DNA of 57,888 bases from Pseudonocardia sp. TRM90224. Its GTDB lineage: Bacteria; Actinomycetota; Actinomycetes; Mycobacteriales; Pseudonocardiaceae. Below the pieces are notes generated by a model. It did not search any database. It was not told where the DNA came from and saw only the letters and a list, made by a program, of their open reading frames with translations. Position 1 is the stretch's first letter; each line of letters begins with the position of its first letter. The translations under genes were made by a program, and so were the position numbers. Positions 17,323-25,552 of this stretch are shown here, one piece after another. The stretch is from positions 1 through 57,888 of the forward strand of contig NZ_JAJGSX010000043.1 in the NCBI RefSeq assembly GCF_021245725.1, given 5' to 3'.

Positions 17323-18497
17323 GCACCGCTGCGCTGCCCACGTTCCCGATGGGACGGCGGCAGTTCGACCCGCCGGTCGAGTTCGCCGGCCTGCCGCCGA
17401 TCAGCCCGGTCCGGATGCCCAGCGGGGCGACCGGTTGGGCGGTCACGGCGCTGGCTCCGGCGAAGGCGCTGCTCGCCGACCCGCGCGTCAGCTCCGACCG
17501 CAGCCGGACCGAGTCGCCCATCCCCGGGTTGAACCGGCGTTTCGACGCGATCGAGCCCGGCATGTTCATCGCGATGGACGACCCGGAGCACGCGCACTAC
17601 CGCAGGATGCTGACCGGCCAGTTCACCGTCCGGCGCATGCGTGCGCTGGAAGGGCGGGTCGAGGAGATCGTCCGCGACCAGCTCGACGCGCTGGTCGCCG
17701 CCGGGGCGCCGGGTGACCTGGTGGCCGAGTTCGCGTTGCCGGTGCCGTCGCTGGTCATCTGCGAGCTGCTCGGCGTGCGGTACGACAGCCGCGAGGAGTT
17801 CCAGGAGACGACGAAGACGCTGCTGTCGCTGACGGCGACCCAGGAAGAGGTCTTCGAGGCGAGGCGGCGGGTGCGGGACTTCCTGACCGAGCTGGTCGCC
17901 GCCAAGCGCAAGCAGCCCGACGACGCGCTGATCTCGGGGCTCATCGAGGCGGGCGCCCTCACCGACCAGGAGCTCGTCAACATCTCGATGCTGCTGCTGA
18001 TCGCCGGGCACGAGACGACGGCCAACATGCTCTCGCTCGGCACGTTCGCGCTGCTGCAGAACCCGGAGCAGATGCGGTTGCTGCGCGCGGACCCCGAGCT
18101 GATGCCCACCGCCGTCGAGGAGCTGCTGCGTTACCTGACGATCGTCGGCAGCCTGGGTCTCGCCCGCGTCGCCGCCGAGGACATCGAGATCGACGGGGTG
18201 CGCATCAGTGCAGGCGAGACGGTGTTGATCTCGTTGCCGGCGGTGAACCGCGATCCGCACCTCGCGGAGGATCCGGACACGCTGGACATCACCCGGCCGC
18301 GCACGAGCCACGTCGCGTTCGGACACGGTATCCACCAGTGCCTCGGCCAGCAGCTGGCGCGCACCGAGATGAAGATCGGGTACCGGCAGCTGCTCGACCG
18401 GTTCCCGACACTCGAACTGGCCTGCGACCCGCAGGACGTGCCACTGCGCACCGACATGGGCATCTACGGCGTGCACGCGCTCCCGGTCCGCTGGTGA
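17319..18497 (+). CDS. Cytochrome P450, tandem copy 1
   Basis: 392-residue heme monooxygenase resembling the CYP105-type architecture. It has the I-helix LLIAGHETTANMLS, ExxR EELLRY, and the heme loop FGHGIHQCLGQQLAR with Cys341 as axial ligand. The ATG overlaps the repaired ferredoxin stop by 4 bases, identifying ferredoxin and P450 as redox partners. It is closely similar to the next gene, including a stretch of 158 identical bases (18235–18392). With its ferredoxin frameshifted, electron supply might depend on another ferredoxin. Substrate unknown. Confidence 0.94.
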   Translation: MSTAALPTFPMGRRQFDPPVEFAGLPPISPVRMPSGATGWAVTALAPAKALLADPRVSSDRSRTESPIPGLNRRFDAIEPGMFIAMDDPEHAHYRRMLTGQFTVRRMRALEGRVEEIVRDQLDALVAAGAPGDLVAEFALPVPSLVICELLGVRYDSREEFQETTKTLLSLTATQEEVFEARRRVRDFLTELVAAKRKQPDDALISGLIEAGALTDQELVNISMLLLIAGHETTANMLSLGTFALLQNPEQMRLLRADPELMPTAVEELLRYLTIVGSLGLARVAAEDIEIDGVRISAGETVLISLPAVNRDPHLAEDPDTLDITRPRTSHVAFGHGIHQCLGQQLARTEMKIGYRQLLDRFPTLELACDPQDVPLRTDMGIYGVHALPVRW

Positions 18498-18545
18498 GCG
18501 GCCGTCCGAGCTGATTCCGATCCGGCTGAGGAAAGGACACCGCAC

Positions 18546-19739
18546 GTGAGCACCACGGTCGACCCCACGCACCTGCCGACGTTCCCGCTCGGGCGGCGGC
18601 GCTTCGACCCGCCGGCCGAGTTCGCGGGCCTCCCGCCGATCAGCCCGATCCGGCTGCCCAGCGGGGCGGCCGGCTGGGCGGTGACCGCGCTGGCTCCGGC
18701 GCGTGCGTTGCTCGCCGACCCACGCCTCAGTGCCGACCGCACGAAGGCCGAACTGCCGGTCGCCGAGCTGAACGAACGGTTCCAGGGCCCTGTCCCGCCG
18801 GGGATGTTCCTGCTGATGGACGACCCGGACCACGCGCATTACCGCAAGATGCTGACCGGACAGTTCACCGTCCGGCGCATGCAGGCGCTGGAGGCGCGGG
18901 TCGAGGAGATCGTGACCGAGCGGTTGGACGCGCTGGCGGCGGCCGGCTCGCCGGGCGACCTGGTGGCCGAGTTCGCGCTGCCGGTGCCGTCGCTGGTCAT
19001 CTGCGAGCTGCTCGGCGTGCCCTACGAGCGCCGCGCGGAGTTCCAGCACACCACCAAGACGCTGCTGTCGGTGGACGCGACGCCCGAGCAGCTCACCGAG
19101 GCCCGGCAGCAGGTCGGGGAGTTCATGGCCGACCTCGTGGCCGGCAAGCGGGCCCGGCCCGACGACGCGGTGATCTCCGGGCTCATCGCCGGCTACGACC
19201 TCACCGACGCCGAGCTGATCAACATCTCGATGCTGCTGCTGATCGCCGGGCACGAGACGACGGCCAACATGCTCTCGCTCGGCACGTTCACGCTGCTGCA
19301 GAACCCGGAGCAGATGCGGTTGCTGCGCGAGCAGCCCGAGCTGATGCCCACTGCCGTCGAGGAGCTGCTGCGCTACCTCAGCATCGTGGCGAGCTTCGGC
19401 CTGCCGAGGACCGCGACGTCCGATATCGAGATCGACGGTGTGCGCATCGGTGCAGGTCAGACGGTGTTGATCTCGCTGCCGGCGGTGAACCGCGATCCGC
19501 ACCTCGCGGAGGATCCGGACACGCTGGACATCACCCGGCCGCGCACGAGCCACGTCGCGTTCGGACACGGTATCCACCAGTGCCTCGGCCAGCAGCTGGC
19601 GCGCACCGAGATGAAGATCGGGTACCGGCAGCTGTTGGACCGCTTCCCGACACTCGCGCTCGCCTGCGACCCGCAGGACGTCCCGCTGCGCACCGACATG
19701 ACCATCTACGGTGCGCATGCGCTGCCCGTCCGCTGGTGA
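18546..19739 (+). CDS. Cytochrome P450, tandem copy 2
   Basis: 397-residue paralogue of the preceding P450, with LLIAGHETTANMLS, EELLRY and FGHGIHQCLGQQLAR (Cys346). The start is GTG 18546, preceded eight bases upstream by AAAGGA. Differences cluster in the substrate-contact N-terminal third (NERFQGPVPPGMF versus NRRFDAIEPGMF) while the C-terminal third is nearly identical. This suggests duplication with later gene conversion and possibly diverged substrate range. It is followed 19 bases later by a TetR gene that probably regulates the set. Confidence 0.94.
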   Translation: MSTTVDPTHLPTFPLGRRRFDPPAEFAGLPPISPIRLPSGAAGWAVTALAPARALLADPRLSADRTKAELPVAELNERFQGPVPPGMFLLMDDPDHAHYRKMLTGQFTVRRMQALEARVEEIVTERLDALAAAGSPGDLVAEFALPVPSLVICELLGVPYERRAEFQHTTKTLLSVDATPEQLTEARQQVGEFMADLVAGKRARPDDAVISGLIAGYDLTDAELINISMLLLIAGHETTANMLSLGTFTLLQNPEQMRLLREQPELMPTAVEELLRYLSIVASFGLPRTATSDIEIDGVRIGAGQTVLISLPAVNRDPHLAEDPDTLDITRPRTSHVAFGHGIHQCLGQQLARTEMKIGYRQLLDRFPTLALACDPQDVPLRTDMTIYGAHALPVRW

Positions 19740-19758
19740 CACGCAGTAATCTGCCGGG

Positions 19759-20373
19759 ATGACCGCCCCTACGCTGCGGGAACGCAAGAAGCTGCAGACC
19801 CGCCGCAGCCTCGGCGACGCAGCGCGTCGCCTCGCCCTGCAGCATGGGGTGCGTGCGGTCAGCTGCGAGGACATCGCCGAGGACGCCGGGGTGTCGGCGC
19901 GCACCTTCTTCAACTACTTCGCCACGAAGGAAGAGGCGATCCTCAACGGCAACGCGGACTTCTGGAACGTCCTGTCCGCCGCGTTCCGGAACCGGCCGGC
20001 AGCGGATCCGATCGATGTCGCGTTCCTCGACGCGGCACGGGAGGTGCTCGGCCGCGACGACGCGCCCGCCGGCGGCTGGCTCCGCGACACGCGATCGCTG
20101 TGCGAGCGCAACCCCGAGCTGATCGCCCCGCTCCTCGCGCTCTACGACGACGTCGGCCGCACGATCCGGCAGATCGTCGCCGACCGGACGGGGACGGACC
20201 CGGAACGGGACATGTACCCGCGGCTCGTGGCGGGATGTCTGGTCCTGAGCTGGCGCCTCGCGCACGTCGAGGGGGAGGAGCCGGGGTCACCGGACCGGTT
20301 GCTCGCCCATCTCGAGGTGGCGCTCAGGCAGCTGTCGGCGGGCATCAACAATCCGGCAGAACTCGGCAGCTGA
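19759..20373 (+). CDS. TetR/AcrR-family regulator
   Basis: 204-residue repressor-type protein. The N-terminal helix-turn-helix is clear: TRRSLGDAARRLALQHG, then EDIAEDAGVSARTFFNYFAT with the TetR-typical FxNYFxxKE end. The C-terminal ligand domain is not diagnostic. It is 19 bases downstream of the P450 pair in the same direction, so it is likely co-transcribed with it and may sense the P450 substrate or product. Confidence 0.92.
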   Translation: MTAPTLRERKKLQTRRSLGDAARRLALQHGVRAVSCEDIAEDAGVSARTFFNYFATKEEAILNGNADFWNVLSAAFRNRPAADPIDVAFLDAAREVLGRDDAPAGGWLRDTRSLCERNPELIAPLLALYDDVGRTIRQIVADRTGTDPERDMYPRLVAGCLVLSWRLAHVEGEEPGSPDRLLAHLEVALRQLSAGINNPAELGS

Positions 20374-20383
20374 ACCGGCATCG

Positions 20384-20728
20384 TCACGCCGCTGGGACGT
20401 CGGCCACGTCGTAGTAGACCGGGATCCCGCGCTCCTTCGCGATCGCGACGTCCTGGTCGGCGCCCGTGGACTCGCCGGGCAGTCGTAGCACGGCGTCGCA
20501 GTGCTGGAGCAGCCGCTCGGCGGTCGCGTAGAAGACCTCTTCATCCTGGTCGGCGCCGCGCAGGACGGGGAGGGCGACCCACTCGCCGATCATCGGGATG
20601 TGCCCGGCGCGGAAGATCGGCCATGCGGCCTCCTCCAGCCTGGCGAGGTTCGCGGCCATCAGCTCGGGGTCGTTCCCGGTGTTGGAGCGGTACGGGCCGG
20701 CGATGAGGATCAGCTGTGGTGTGCTCAC
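20384..20728 (-). CDS. DUF4406-like protein (nucleoside deoxyribosyltransferase fold)
   Basis: 114-residue small cytosolic protein. The signature is LILIAGPYRSNTG at the start, IPMIGEWVALP, CDAVLRLPGESTGADQDV and AKERGIPVYYDV, as in DUF4406 and 2'-deoxyribosyltransferase-like folds. That superfamily cleaves N-glycosidic bonds, but many members lack a defined activity. The start is taken as GTG 20728 because AGGAG precedes it closely; ATG 20749 is an alternative. It is convergent with the TetR gene (10 bases apart) and divergent from the DeoR gene. Confidence 0.78.
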   Translation of the reverse strand: MSTPQLILIAGPYRSNTGNDPELMAANLARLEEAAWPIFRAGHIPMIGEWVALPVLRGADQDEEVFYATAERLLQHCDAVLRLPGESTGADQDVAIAKERGIPVYYDVADVPAA

Positions 20729-20740
20729 GCTCCTCACGGT

Positions 20741-20779
20741 AACGTGCATAAGTCGGAACAAACAAGGGAGAACGTGCAT
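20741..20779. promoter_or_regulatory. Candidate operator: direct repeat AACGTGCAT, 30 bp apart
   Basis: The nine bases AACGTGCAT occur at 20741–20749 and 20771–20779, exactly 30 bp (about three helical turns) apart. They lie between the divergent DUF4406 and DeoR genes; the second copy overlaps the DeoR start codon. DeoR-family proteins commonly bind direct repeats near their own promoters, so autoregulation is plausible. This is inference from spacing only. Confidence 0.4.
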
Positions 20780-21536
20780 GCTGGCGGCTCAGCGCAAGGA
20801 CCTGCTGCTCGACCGGTTGCGTGTCGACGGGCGGATCGTCGCCAAGGACCTCGCGGCGGAGCTGGGGGTCTCGGAGGACAGCGTCCGGCGCGACCTGCGC
20901 GAGCTGGCGGCCGCCGGGCTGTGCCAGCGCGTCTACGGCGGCGCGCTGCCGGCCTCGCCCGCGGTCGCCGACCACGCGGTCCGGGAGGGCGTGGCGGTGG
21001 CGAGCAAGCAGCGGGTCGCGGCGATCGCGGCCACGCTCGTGCGTCCCGGCTCGACGGCGATCCTCGACGGCGGCACGACCGCGCTGGCCGTCGTGCGGGC
21101 GCTGCCCCGCGACCTGTCCGCCACCATCGTCACGCACAGCCCCGCGGTGGCCGTCGCGCTGGTGGACCATCCGGGCGTCGAGGTGTTCCTGCTGGGTGGA
21201 CGGCTGTTCCGGCACTCGCTGGTGACCTGCGGGGCGGCCGCGGCTGAATCGGCCGCCGGCGTCTCGGCCGACGTCTTCCTGCTCGGCGTCACGGGTGTGC
21301 ACCACGAGGCCGGGCTGACCACCGGCGACGCCGACGAGGCCGCCATGAAGCGCGCCTTGTCCCGTCGCGCGGCCGATACCTTCGTGATGGCGAGCGCGGA
21401 GAAGATCGGCGCAGCGTCACGGTTCGCGGTGCTGCCGCTCGCGGGGGTGACCGGTGTCGTCACCGACGCGGAGCAGGGAAGCGCTGCGCTTCAAGACCTG
21501 GTCACGGCCGGTGCTGCCCTGATCACGGAGGGATGA
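20778..21536 (+). CDS. DeoR/GlpR-family transcriptional regulator
   Basis: 252-residue regulator. The DeoR helix-turn-helix is at residues 4–55, with AAELGVSEDSVRRDLRELAAAG. The C-terminal sugar-phosphate sensor domain shows LDGGTTALAVVRALP, THSPAVAVAL and EVFLLGGRLF, followed by FLLGVTGVHHEAGLTT. The start ATG 20778 has AGGGAG seven bases upstream. It is divergent from the DUF4406 gene, a natural first candidate for its target. The effector is probably a phosphorylated sugar. Confidence 0.93.
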   Translation: MLAAQRKDLLLDRLRVDGRIVAKDLAAELGVSEDSVRRDLRELAAAGLCQRVYGGALPASPAVADHAVREGVAVASKQRVAAIAATLVRPGSTAILDGGTTALAVVRALPRDLSATIVTHSPAVAVALVDHPGVEVFLLGGRLFRHSLVTCGAAAAESAAGVSADVFLLGVTGVHHEAGLTTGDADEAAMKRALSRRAADTFVMASAEKIGAASRFAVLPLAGVTGVVTDAEQGSAALQDLVTAGAALITEG

Positions 21537-21726
21537 TCTTTGCGACACGCCGGGCCACCCTCCGTACGCCGGACGGCCACCGCCCGGTAACGTCCCGGCT
21601 CCATCGGCCGTCCCTGGCCGATCGGACGACCACAACACGGCGGGGCGCGTTGCCGGTCGTCCGTCCGTGCTCCTACGCTGCGCAGACGGCCCTGACGGGG
21701 GTCGCCCGCGACAGACCGGAGCCCGC

Positions 21727-22614
21727 ATGGACACAACGCGGCCCTTCGCCCCCAGCCCGGAGCCGCTCGACGACGAGTCGGAGATCCCGTTCGACTCGGT
21801 GGGGAGACACCGCTTGAAGGTGCCTGAGCCGGCTCCACTGACAGAGCACGGTCCCGCGCGCGTGATCGCCGTCGCCAACCAGAAGGGCGGCGTGGGCAAG
21901 ACGACGTCCACGATCAACCTGGGCGCCTCGCTGGCCGAGTACGGCCGCAAGGTACTGCTGGTGGACTTCGACCCGCAGGGTGCGCTCTCGGTCGGTCTCG
22001 GCGTGCAGGCGCACGAGCTGGAGACCACCATCTACAACCTCTTGATGGAGCGCTCCGTCGAGATCGACGACGTGATCCGCAAGACCAACGTCGACGGCAT
22101 GGACCTGCTGCCCAGCAACATCGACCTGTCCGCCGCCGAGGTGCAGCTGGTCACCGAGGTCGGCCGGGAGCAGGCGCTCGGGCGGGCCATCAAGCCGGTG
22201 CTCGACCGCTACGACGTCATCCTGATCGACTGCCAGCCGTCGCTCGGCCTGCTCACGATCAACGCGCTGGCCTGCGCCGACGACATCCTCATCCCGCTGG
22301 CGTGCGAGTTCTTCAGCCTCCGCGGCGTGGCGCTGCTAATGGACACCGTCGACAAGGTCCAGGACCGGCTCAACCCCGACCTGAAGATCATCGGGATCCT
22401 GGCGACGATGTTCGACCCGCGCACATTGCACACCAAGGAGGTGCGCCAGCGGGTCATCGAGGCCTTCGGCGACCTGGTGTTCGAGTCGGTGATCAACCGC
22501 ACGGTCCGGTTCCCGGAGACGACCGTCGCCGGCGAGCCGATCACGACGTGGGCCCCGACGTCCGCGGGGGCAGAGGCCTACCGCCTGCTGGCCCGCGAGG
22601 TCATCGCCCGGTGA
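21727..22614 (+). CDS. parA: ParA/Soj-like ATPase
   Basis: 295-residue MinD/ParA-family P-loop ATPase with a deviant Walker A, KGGVGKTT (residues 53–60), DFDPQGALSVGLG, and Walker B region VILIDCQPSLGLLT. It carries a ~45-residue acidic/proline N-terminal extension. In actinobacteria this gene precedes scpA and is thought to help chromosome organisation; it is distinct from the parA beside oriC, and no parB follows. The start ATG at 21727 is chosen as the first codon with the family-specific N-terminus. Its stop overlaps the scpA GTG. Confidence 0.94.
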   Translation: MDTTRPFAPSPEPLDDESEIPFDSVGRHRLKVPEPAPLTEHGPARVIAVANQKGGVGKTTSTINLGASLAEYGRKVLLVDFDPQGALSVGLGVQAHELETTIYNLLMERSVEIDDVIRKTNVDGMDLLPSNIDLSAAEVQLVTEVGREQALGRAIKPVLDRYDVILIDCQPSLGLLTINALACADDILIPLACEFFSLRGVALLMDTVDKVQDRLNPDLKIIGILATMFDPRTLHTKEVRQRVIEAFGDLVFESVINRTVRFPETTVAGEPITTWAPTSAGAEAYRLLAREVIAR

Positions 22615-23450
22615 CGCTGCTCAGCGAGCAGCCGCCGGTGCCTGCGCCCGACGGCGCCGGGTTGCCGGCGCGTCCCCGTTTCACCGTCCGGCTGCACAAC
22701 TTCACCGGGCCGTTCGACCTGCTGCTGCAGCTGATCGGCAAGCACGAGCTCGACATCACCGAGATGGCGCTGCACACCGTCACCGACGACTTCATCGCGC
22801 ACCTCGCGCAGCTCGGTGACGACGCCGACCTCGACGAGACGACGGAGTTCCTCGTCATCGCGGCGACCCTGCTCGACCTGAAGGCCGCCCGGCTGCTGCC
22901 CGACGCCGAGGTCGAGGACGCCGAGGACCTCGCGCTGCTCGAAGCGCGCGACCTGCTCTTCGCCCGGCTGCTGCAGTACCGCGCCTACAAGAAGGTCGCG
23001 GAGCTGTTCGTCGAGCTCGAAGCGGGCGCGATGCGCCGGTTCCCGCGCTCGGTGGCGTTGGAGGAGCGGTTCGCGGCGCTGCTGCCCGAGGTGCTGCTCG
23101 GCGTCGACCCCGACACGTTCGCCGAGCTCGCCGCGACGGTGTTCCGGCCGAAGCCGCCGCCGACCGTCGGCCTCGACCACCTGCACGCCGCCCAGGTGTC
23201 CGTCCCCGAACACGCGGCGATCCTGCGGGAACGGCTGGCGCGGCTCGGCACGGCCACGTTCGCGACGCTGACCGCCGACTGCGCAGGGCCGCTGGAGGTG
23301 GTGGCGCGGTTCCTCGCGGTGCTCGACATGTACCGTGAAGCCTGCATCGACCTGGAGCAGCCGGAGCCGTTCGGCGAGCTCACAGTACGCTGGACACCCG
23401 ATGCCCAGCCCGGCGCGACGCCGGCTGAACCCCCTGATGAGCGTGAGTGA
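22611..23450 (+). CDS. scpA: Segregation and condensation protein A
   Basis: Kleisin subunit of the SMC–ScpAB condensin complex, 279 residues. The N-terminal kleisin motif FTVRLHNFTGPFDLLLQLI is the SMC-binding helix. LDITEMALHTVTDDFIAHL and EFLVIAATLLDLKAARLLP follow, and the C-terminal winged helix contains GPLEVVARFLAVLDMYRE. The GTG start overlaps the parA stop (GTGA). The scpB start lies inside its last codons. Standard size and order. Confidence 0.96.
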   Translation: MTLLSEQPPVPAPDGAGLPARPRFTVRLHNFTGPFDLLLQLIGKHELDITEMALHTVTDDFIAHLAQLGDDADLDETTEFLVIAATLLDLKAARLLPDAEVEDAEDLALLEARDLLFARLLQYRAYKKVAELFVELEAGAMRRFPRSVALEERFAALLPEVLLGVDPDTFAELAATVFRPKPPPTVGLDHLHAAQVSVPEHAAILRERLARLGTATFATLTADCAGPLEVVARFLAVLDMYREACIDLEQPEPFGELTVRWTPDAQPGATPAEPPDERE

Positions 23451-24186
23451 AGACCGGCCAGTGAGCCCCACCTCCCTACCGACCGAAGGGTCGGAACTGG
23501 ACGGCGACCTCGTCGCCGCCGAACTGGCCGATGACCTGGCCGCCGCCGATCTCGATGACGCTGCTCTGGGTGGCGCTGCTCTGGATGGCGCTGCTCTGGG
23601 TGGCGCTGCTCTGGATGGCGCTGAACTCGACGCCGACCCCGAGCTCGCCGAAGACACCGCGCTCGAAGCGGCGCTGGAGGCGTTGCTGCTGGTCGTCGAC
23701 GCGCCCACCGACGAGGAGACGCTGGCGCTGGCGTTGGCGCAGCCCGTCGCGCGGGTGCGTCCGGCGTTGCTGCGGCTCTCCGAGAGCTACGCCGCGGCCG
23801 GGCGGGGCATCGACCTGCGCCGGGCCGGTGAGGGCTGGCGCTTCTACACACGCGATACGTACGCCCCGTACGTCGAGCGGCTGCTCCTCGACGGGCAGCG
23901 CGCCCGGCTCACCAGGGCGGCGCTGGAGACATTGGCCGTGGTGGCCTACCGGCAGCCCGTCACGCGTGCGCGCGTGTCGGCGGTGCGGGGTGTGAACTGC
24001 GACGGGGTGCTGCGCACGCTGCTCACCCGTGGCCTGGTGCAGGAGGCCGGTGTCGACCCTGCGACGCAGGGCACGCTCTTCTGCACGACCGAGCTGTTCC
24101 TGGAGCGACTCGGGCTCTCGTCGGTGGAGGAGCTGCCGCCCTTGGCGCCGCTGCTCCCCGATATTGACGCGATCGACGAGCTCTGA
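23437..24186 (+). CDS. scpB: Segregation and condensation protein B with repeat-bearing N-terminus
   Basis: Winged-helix partner of ScpA, 249 residues. The conserved region starts at about residue 72 (EAALEALLLVVDAPTDEETLA) and includes TRAALETLAVVAYRQPVTRA and VNCDGVLRTLLTRGLV. The first ~70 residues are a non-conserved, acidic, low-complexity segment containing four AL(G/D)GA units encoded by a perfect 30-bp tandem repeat. The start ATG 23437 overlaps scpA by 14 bases; GTG 23443 is an alternative. Confidence 0.94.
   Translation: MSVSEDRPVSPTSLPTEGSELDGDLVAAELADDLAAADLDDAALGGAALDGAALGGAALDGAELDADPELAEDTALEAALEALLLVVDAPTDEETLALALAQPVARVRPALLRLSESYAAAGRGIDLRRAGEGWRFYTRDTYAPYVERLLLDGQRARLTRAALETLAVVAYRQPVTRARVSAVRGVNCDGVLRTLLTRGLVQEAGVDPATQGTLFCTTELFLERLGLSSVEELPPLAPLLPDIDAIDEL
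23560..23619 (+). repeat. Coding 30-bp tandem repeat (×2) in scpB
   Basis: Two perfect copies of a 30-bp unit, each made of two near-identical 15-mers (GCTGCTCTGGGTGGC and GCTGCTCTGGATGGC). They encode AALGG AALDG twice. GCT is a poor alanine codon in this genome, so the tract differs in codon use from its surroundings. Slippage would change length in frame. Confidence 0.9.
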
Positions 24187-24193
24187 CCGGCGG

Positions 24194-25006
24194 ATGAAGA
24201 CCGACATGAATGATGTGAAGACCGGCGCCCACGCTGATGGCGCCCACCCCGACGGCGTGCGCCTGCAGAAGGTGCTCGCCCAGGCCGGCGTTGCGTCGCG
24301 GCGCGCTGCCGAGGAGCTGATCGCGGCCGGCCGGGTGAGCGTCGACGGCAAGATCGTCAAGGAGATGGGGCGGCGGGTCGACCCGCAGACGGCCGTCGTG
24401 CACGTCGACGGCTCCCGGATCGTCCTGCAGGACGACCTGGTCCACCTCGCGCTGAACAAGCCGCGCGGGATCCTCTCGACGATGTCCGACGACCGCGGAC
24501 GGCCGTGCGTCGGCGACCTCGTCGTCGAGAGCGGCTGGGTCGAGGAGCACTTCGACGGCGGGCAGCGGGCGCGGCTGTTCCACGTCGGGCGGCTCGACGC
24601 CGAGACCGAGGGTCTGCTGCTGCTGACCAACGACGGCGACCTCGGCCACCGCCTGATGCACCCGTCGTTCGAGGTGGAGAAGACGTACGTGGCCGAGGTG
24701 ATGGGCCAGGTGCCGCGCGACCTCGGCAAGCGGCTGCGTGCCGGCGTCGAGCTCGACGACGGCCCGGTCTCCGTGCACTCGTTCAAGATCGTCGACTTCC
24801 ACGCGGGCCGGTCGATGGTCGAGCTGGTGATCCACGAGGGTCGCAAGCACGTCGTGCGCAGGCTGCTCGACGAGGTCGGGCACCCCGTGCAGCGGCTGGT
24901 GCGCACCGCCGTCGGCGACGTGCAGCTCGGCAACCAGCGCCCGGGCAAGCTGCGGCCGCTGACCAGGGCAGAGGTCGGCTCGCTCTACCGTTCGGTGGGG
25001 ATGTAG
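24194..25006 (+). CDS. rluB: Ribosomal large-subunit pseudouridine synthase (RluB-type)
   Basis: Converts a uridine in 23S rRNA to pseudouridine. The 270-residue protein has an N-terminal S4 RNA-binding domain (VRLQKVLAQAGVASRRAAEE), the catalytic Asp135 in VGRLDAETEGLLLLTNDG, and LNKPRGILST. It belongs to the RsuA/RluB/E/F family. The start ATG 24194 lies eight bases after the scpB stop; ATG 24206 is a possible alternative. It occupies its conserved place downstream of scpB. Confidence 0.94.
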   Translation: MKTDMNDVKTGAHADGAHPDGVRLQKVLAQAGVASRRAAEELIAAGRVSVDGKIVKEMGRRVDPQTAVVHVDGSRIVLQDDLVHLALNKPRGILSTMSDDRGRPCVGDLVVESGWVEEHFDGGQRARLFHVGRLDAETEGLLLLTNDGDLGHRLMHPSFEVEKTYVAEVMGQVPRDLGKRLRAGVELDDGPVSVHSFKIVDFHAGRSMVELVIHEGRKHVVRRLLDEVGHPVQRLVRTAVGDVQLGNQRPGKLRPLTRAEVGSLYRSVGM

Positions 25007-25008
25007 GG

Positions 25009-25371
25009 ATGCCGGTACGGGCGATCCGCGGCGCGATCCAGGTCGACTCCGACACCAGGGACGACATCCTCGAAGGCTCGGCGGAGCTGGTGACGGCCGT
25101 GCTCAAGCGCAACTCGCTGACCGCCGACGACATCATCTCGATCCTCTTCACCGCGACCCCCGACCTCACCGCCGAGTTCCCGGCGTACGCGGCGCGGCTG
25201 CTCGGCCTCACCGACGTCCCGCTCATGTGCGCGTCGGAGATCGCGGTGCCCGGCGCGCTGCCGCGCACGCTGCGGCTGCTCGCGCACGTCGACACCGAGC
25301 TGCCCCGCGGCGAGCTGCGCCACGTCTACCTCCGCGGAGCCGCGGCGCTGCGCACCGACCTGCCGCAGTAG
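25009..25371 (+). CDS. aroH: Chorismate mutase, AroH type
   Basis: Rearranges chorismate to prephenate for Phe and Tyr synthesis. The 120-residue protein matches the monofunctional Bacillus AroH fold: VRAIRGAIQVD at the start (active-site Arg), LFTATPDLTAEFPAYAARLLG, and a C-terminal LRHVYLRGAAALR. It begins two bases after rluB, so it is co-transcribed. AroH-type enzymes are the trimeric class, unlike the AroQ helical class. Found here in many actinobacteria. Confidence 0.93.
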   Translation: MPVRAIRGAIQVDSDTRDDILEGSAELVTAVLKRNSLTADDIISILFTATPDLTAEFPAYAARLLGLTDVPLMCASEIAVPGALPRTLRLLAHVDTELPRGELRHVYLRGAAALRTDLPQ

Positions 25372-25384
25372 CCGCCGGCAGCCC

Positions 25385-25455
25385 GAACTTCCCCACCGTT
25401 TTGTGCACATGCGCGCGTTTTGCGCGCGCATCCACCCAAAACGATGGGGAAGTTC
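25385..25455. repeat. Family B palindrome, copy 4
   Basis: GAACTTCCCCACCGTTTTG and its near-complement flank an inner GCGCGCGTTTTGCGCGCGC hairpin. It starts 13 bases after the aroH stop and separates rluB–aroH from cmk, otherwise a continuous gene run. Confidence 0.85.
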
Positions 25456-25552
25456 GGCGGACGGCATGATGGTCGACGGTCCCGCGCGCGTGGGACAGGT
25501 GGCCGGTGAAGCGGCGAGCAGGGGCCGCTGGCCCGGACAGGGGTGGAGAACG

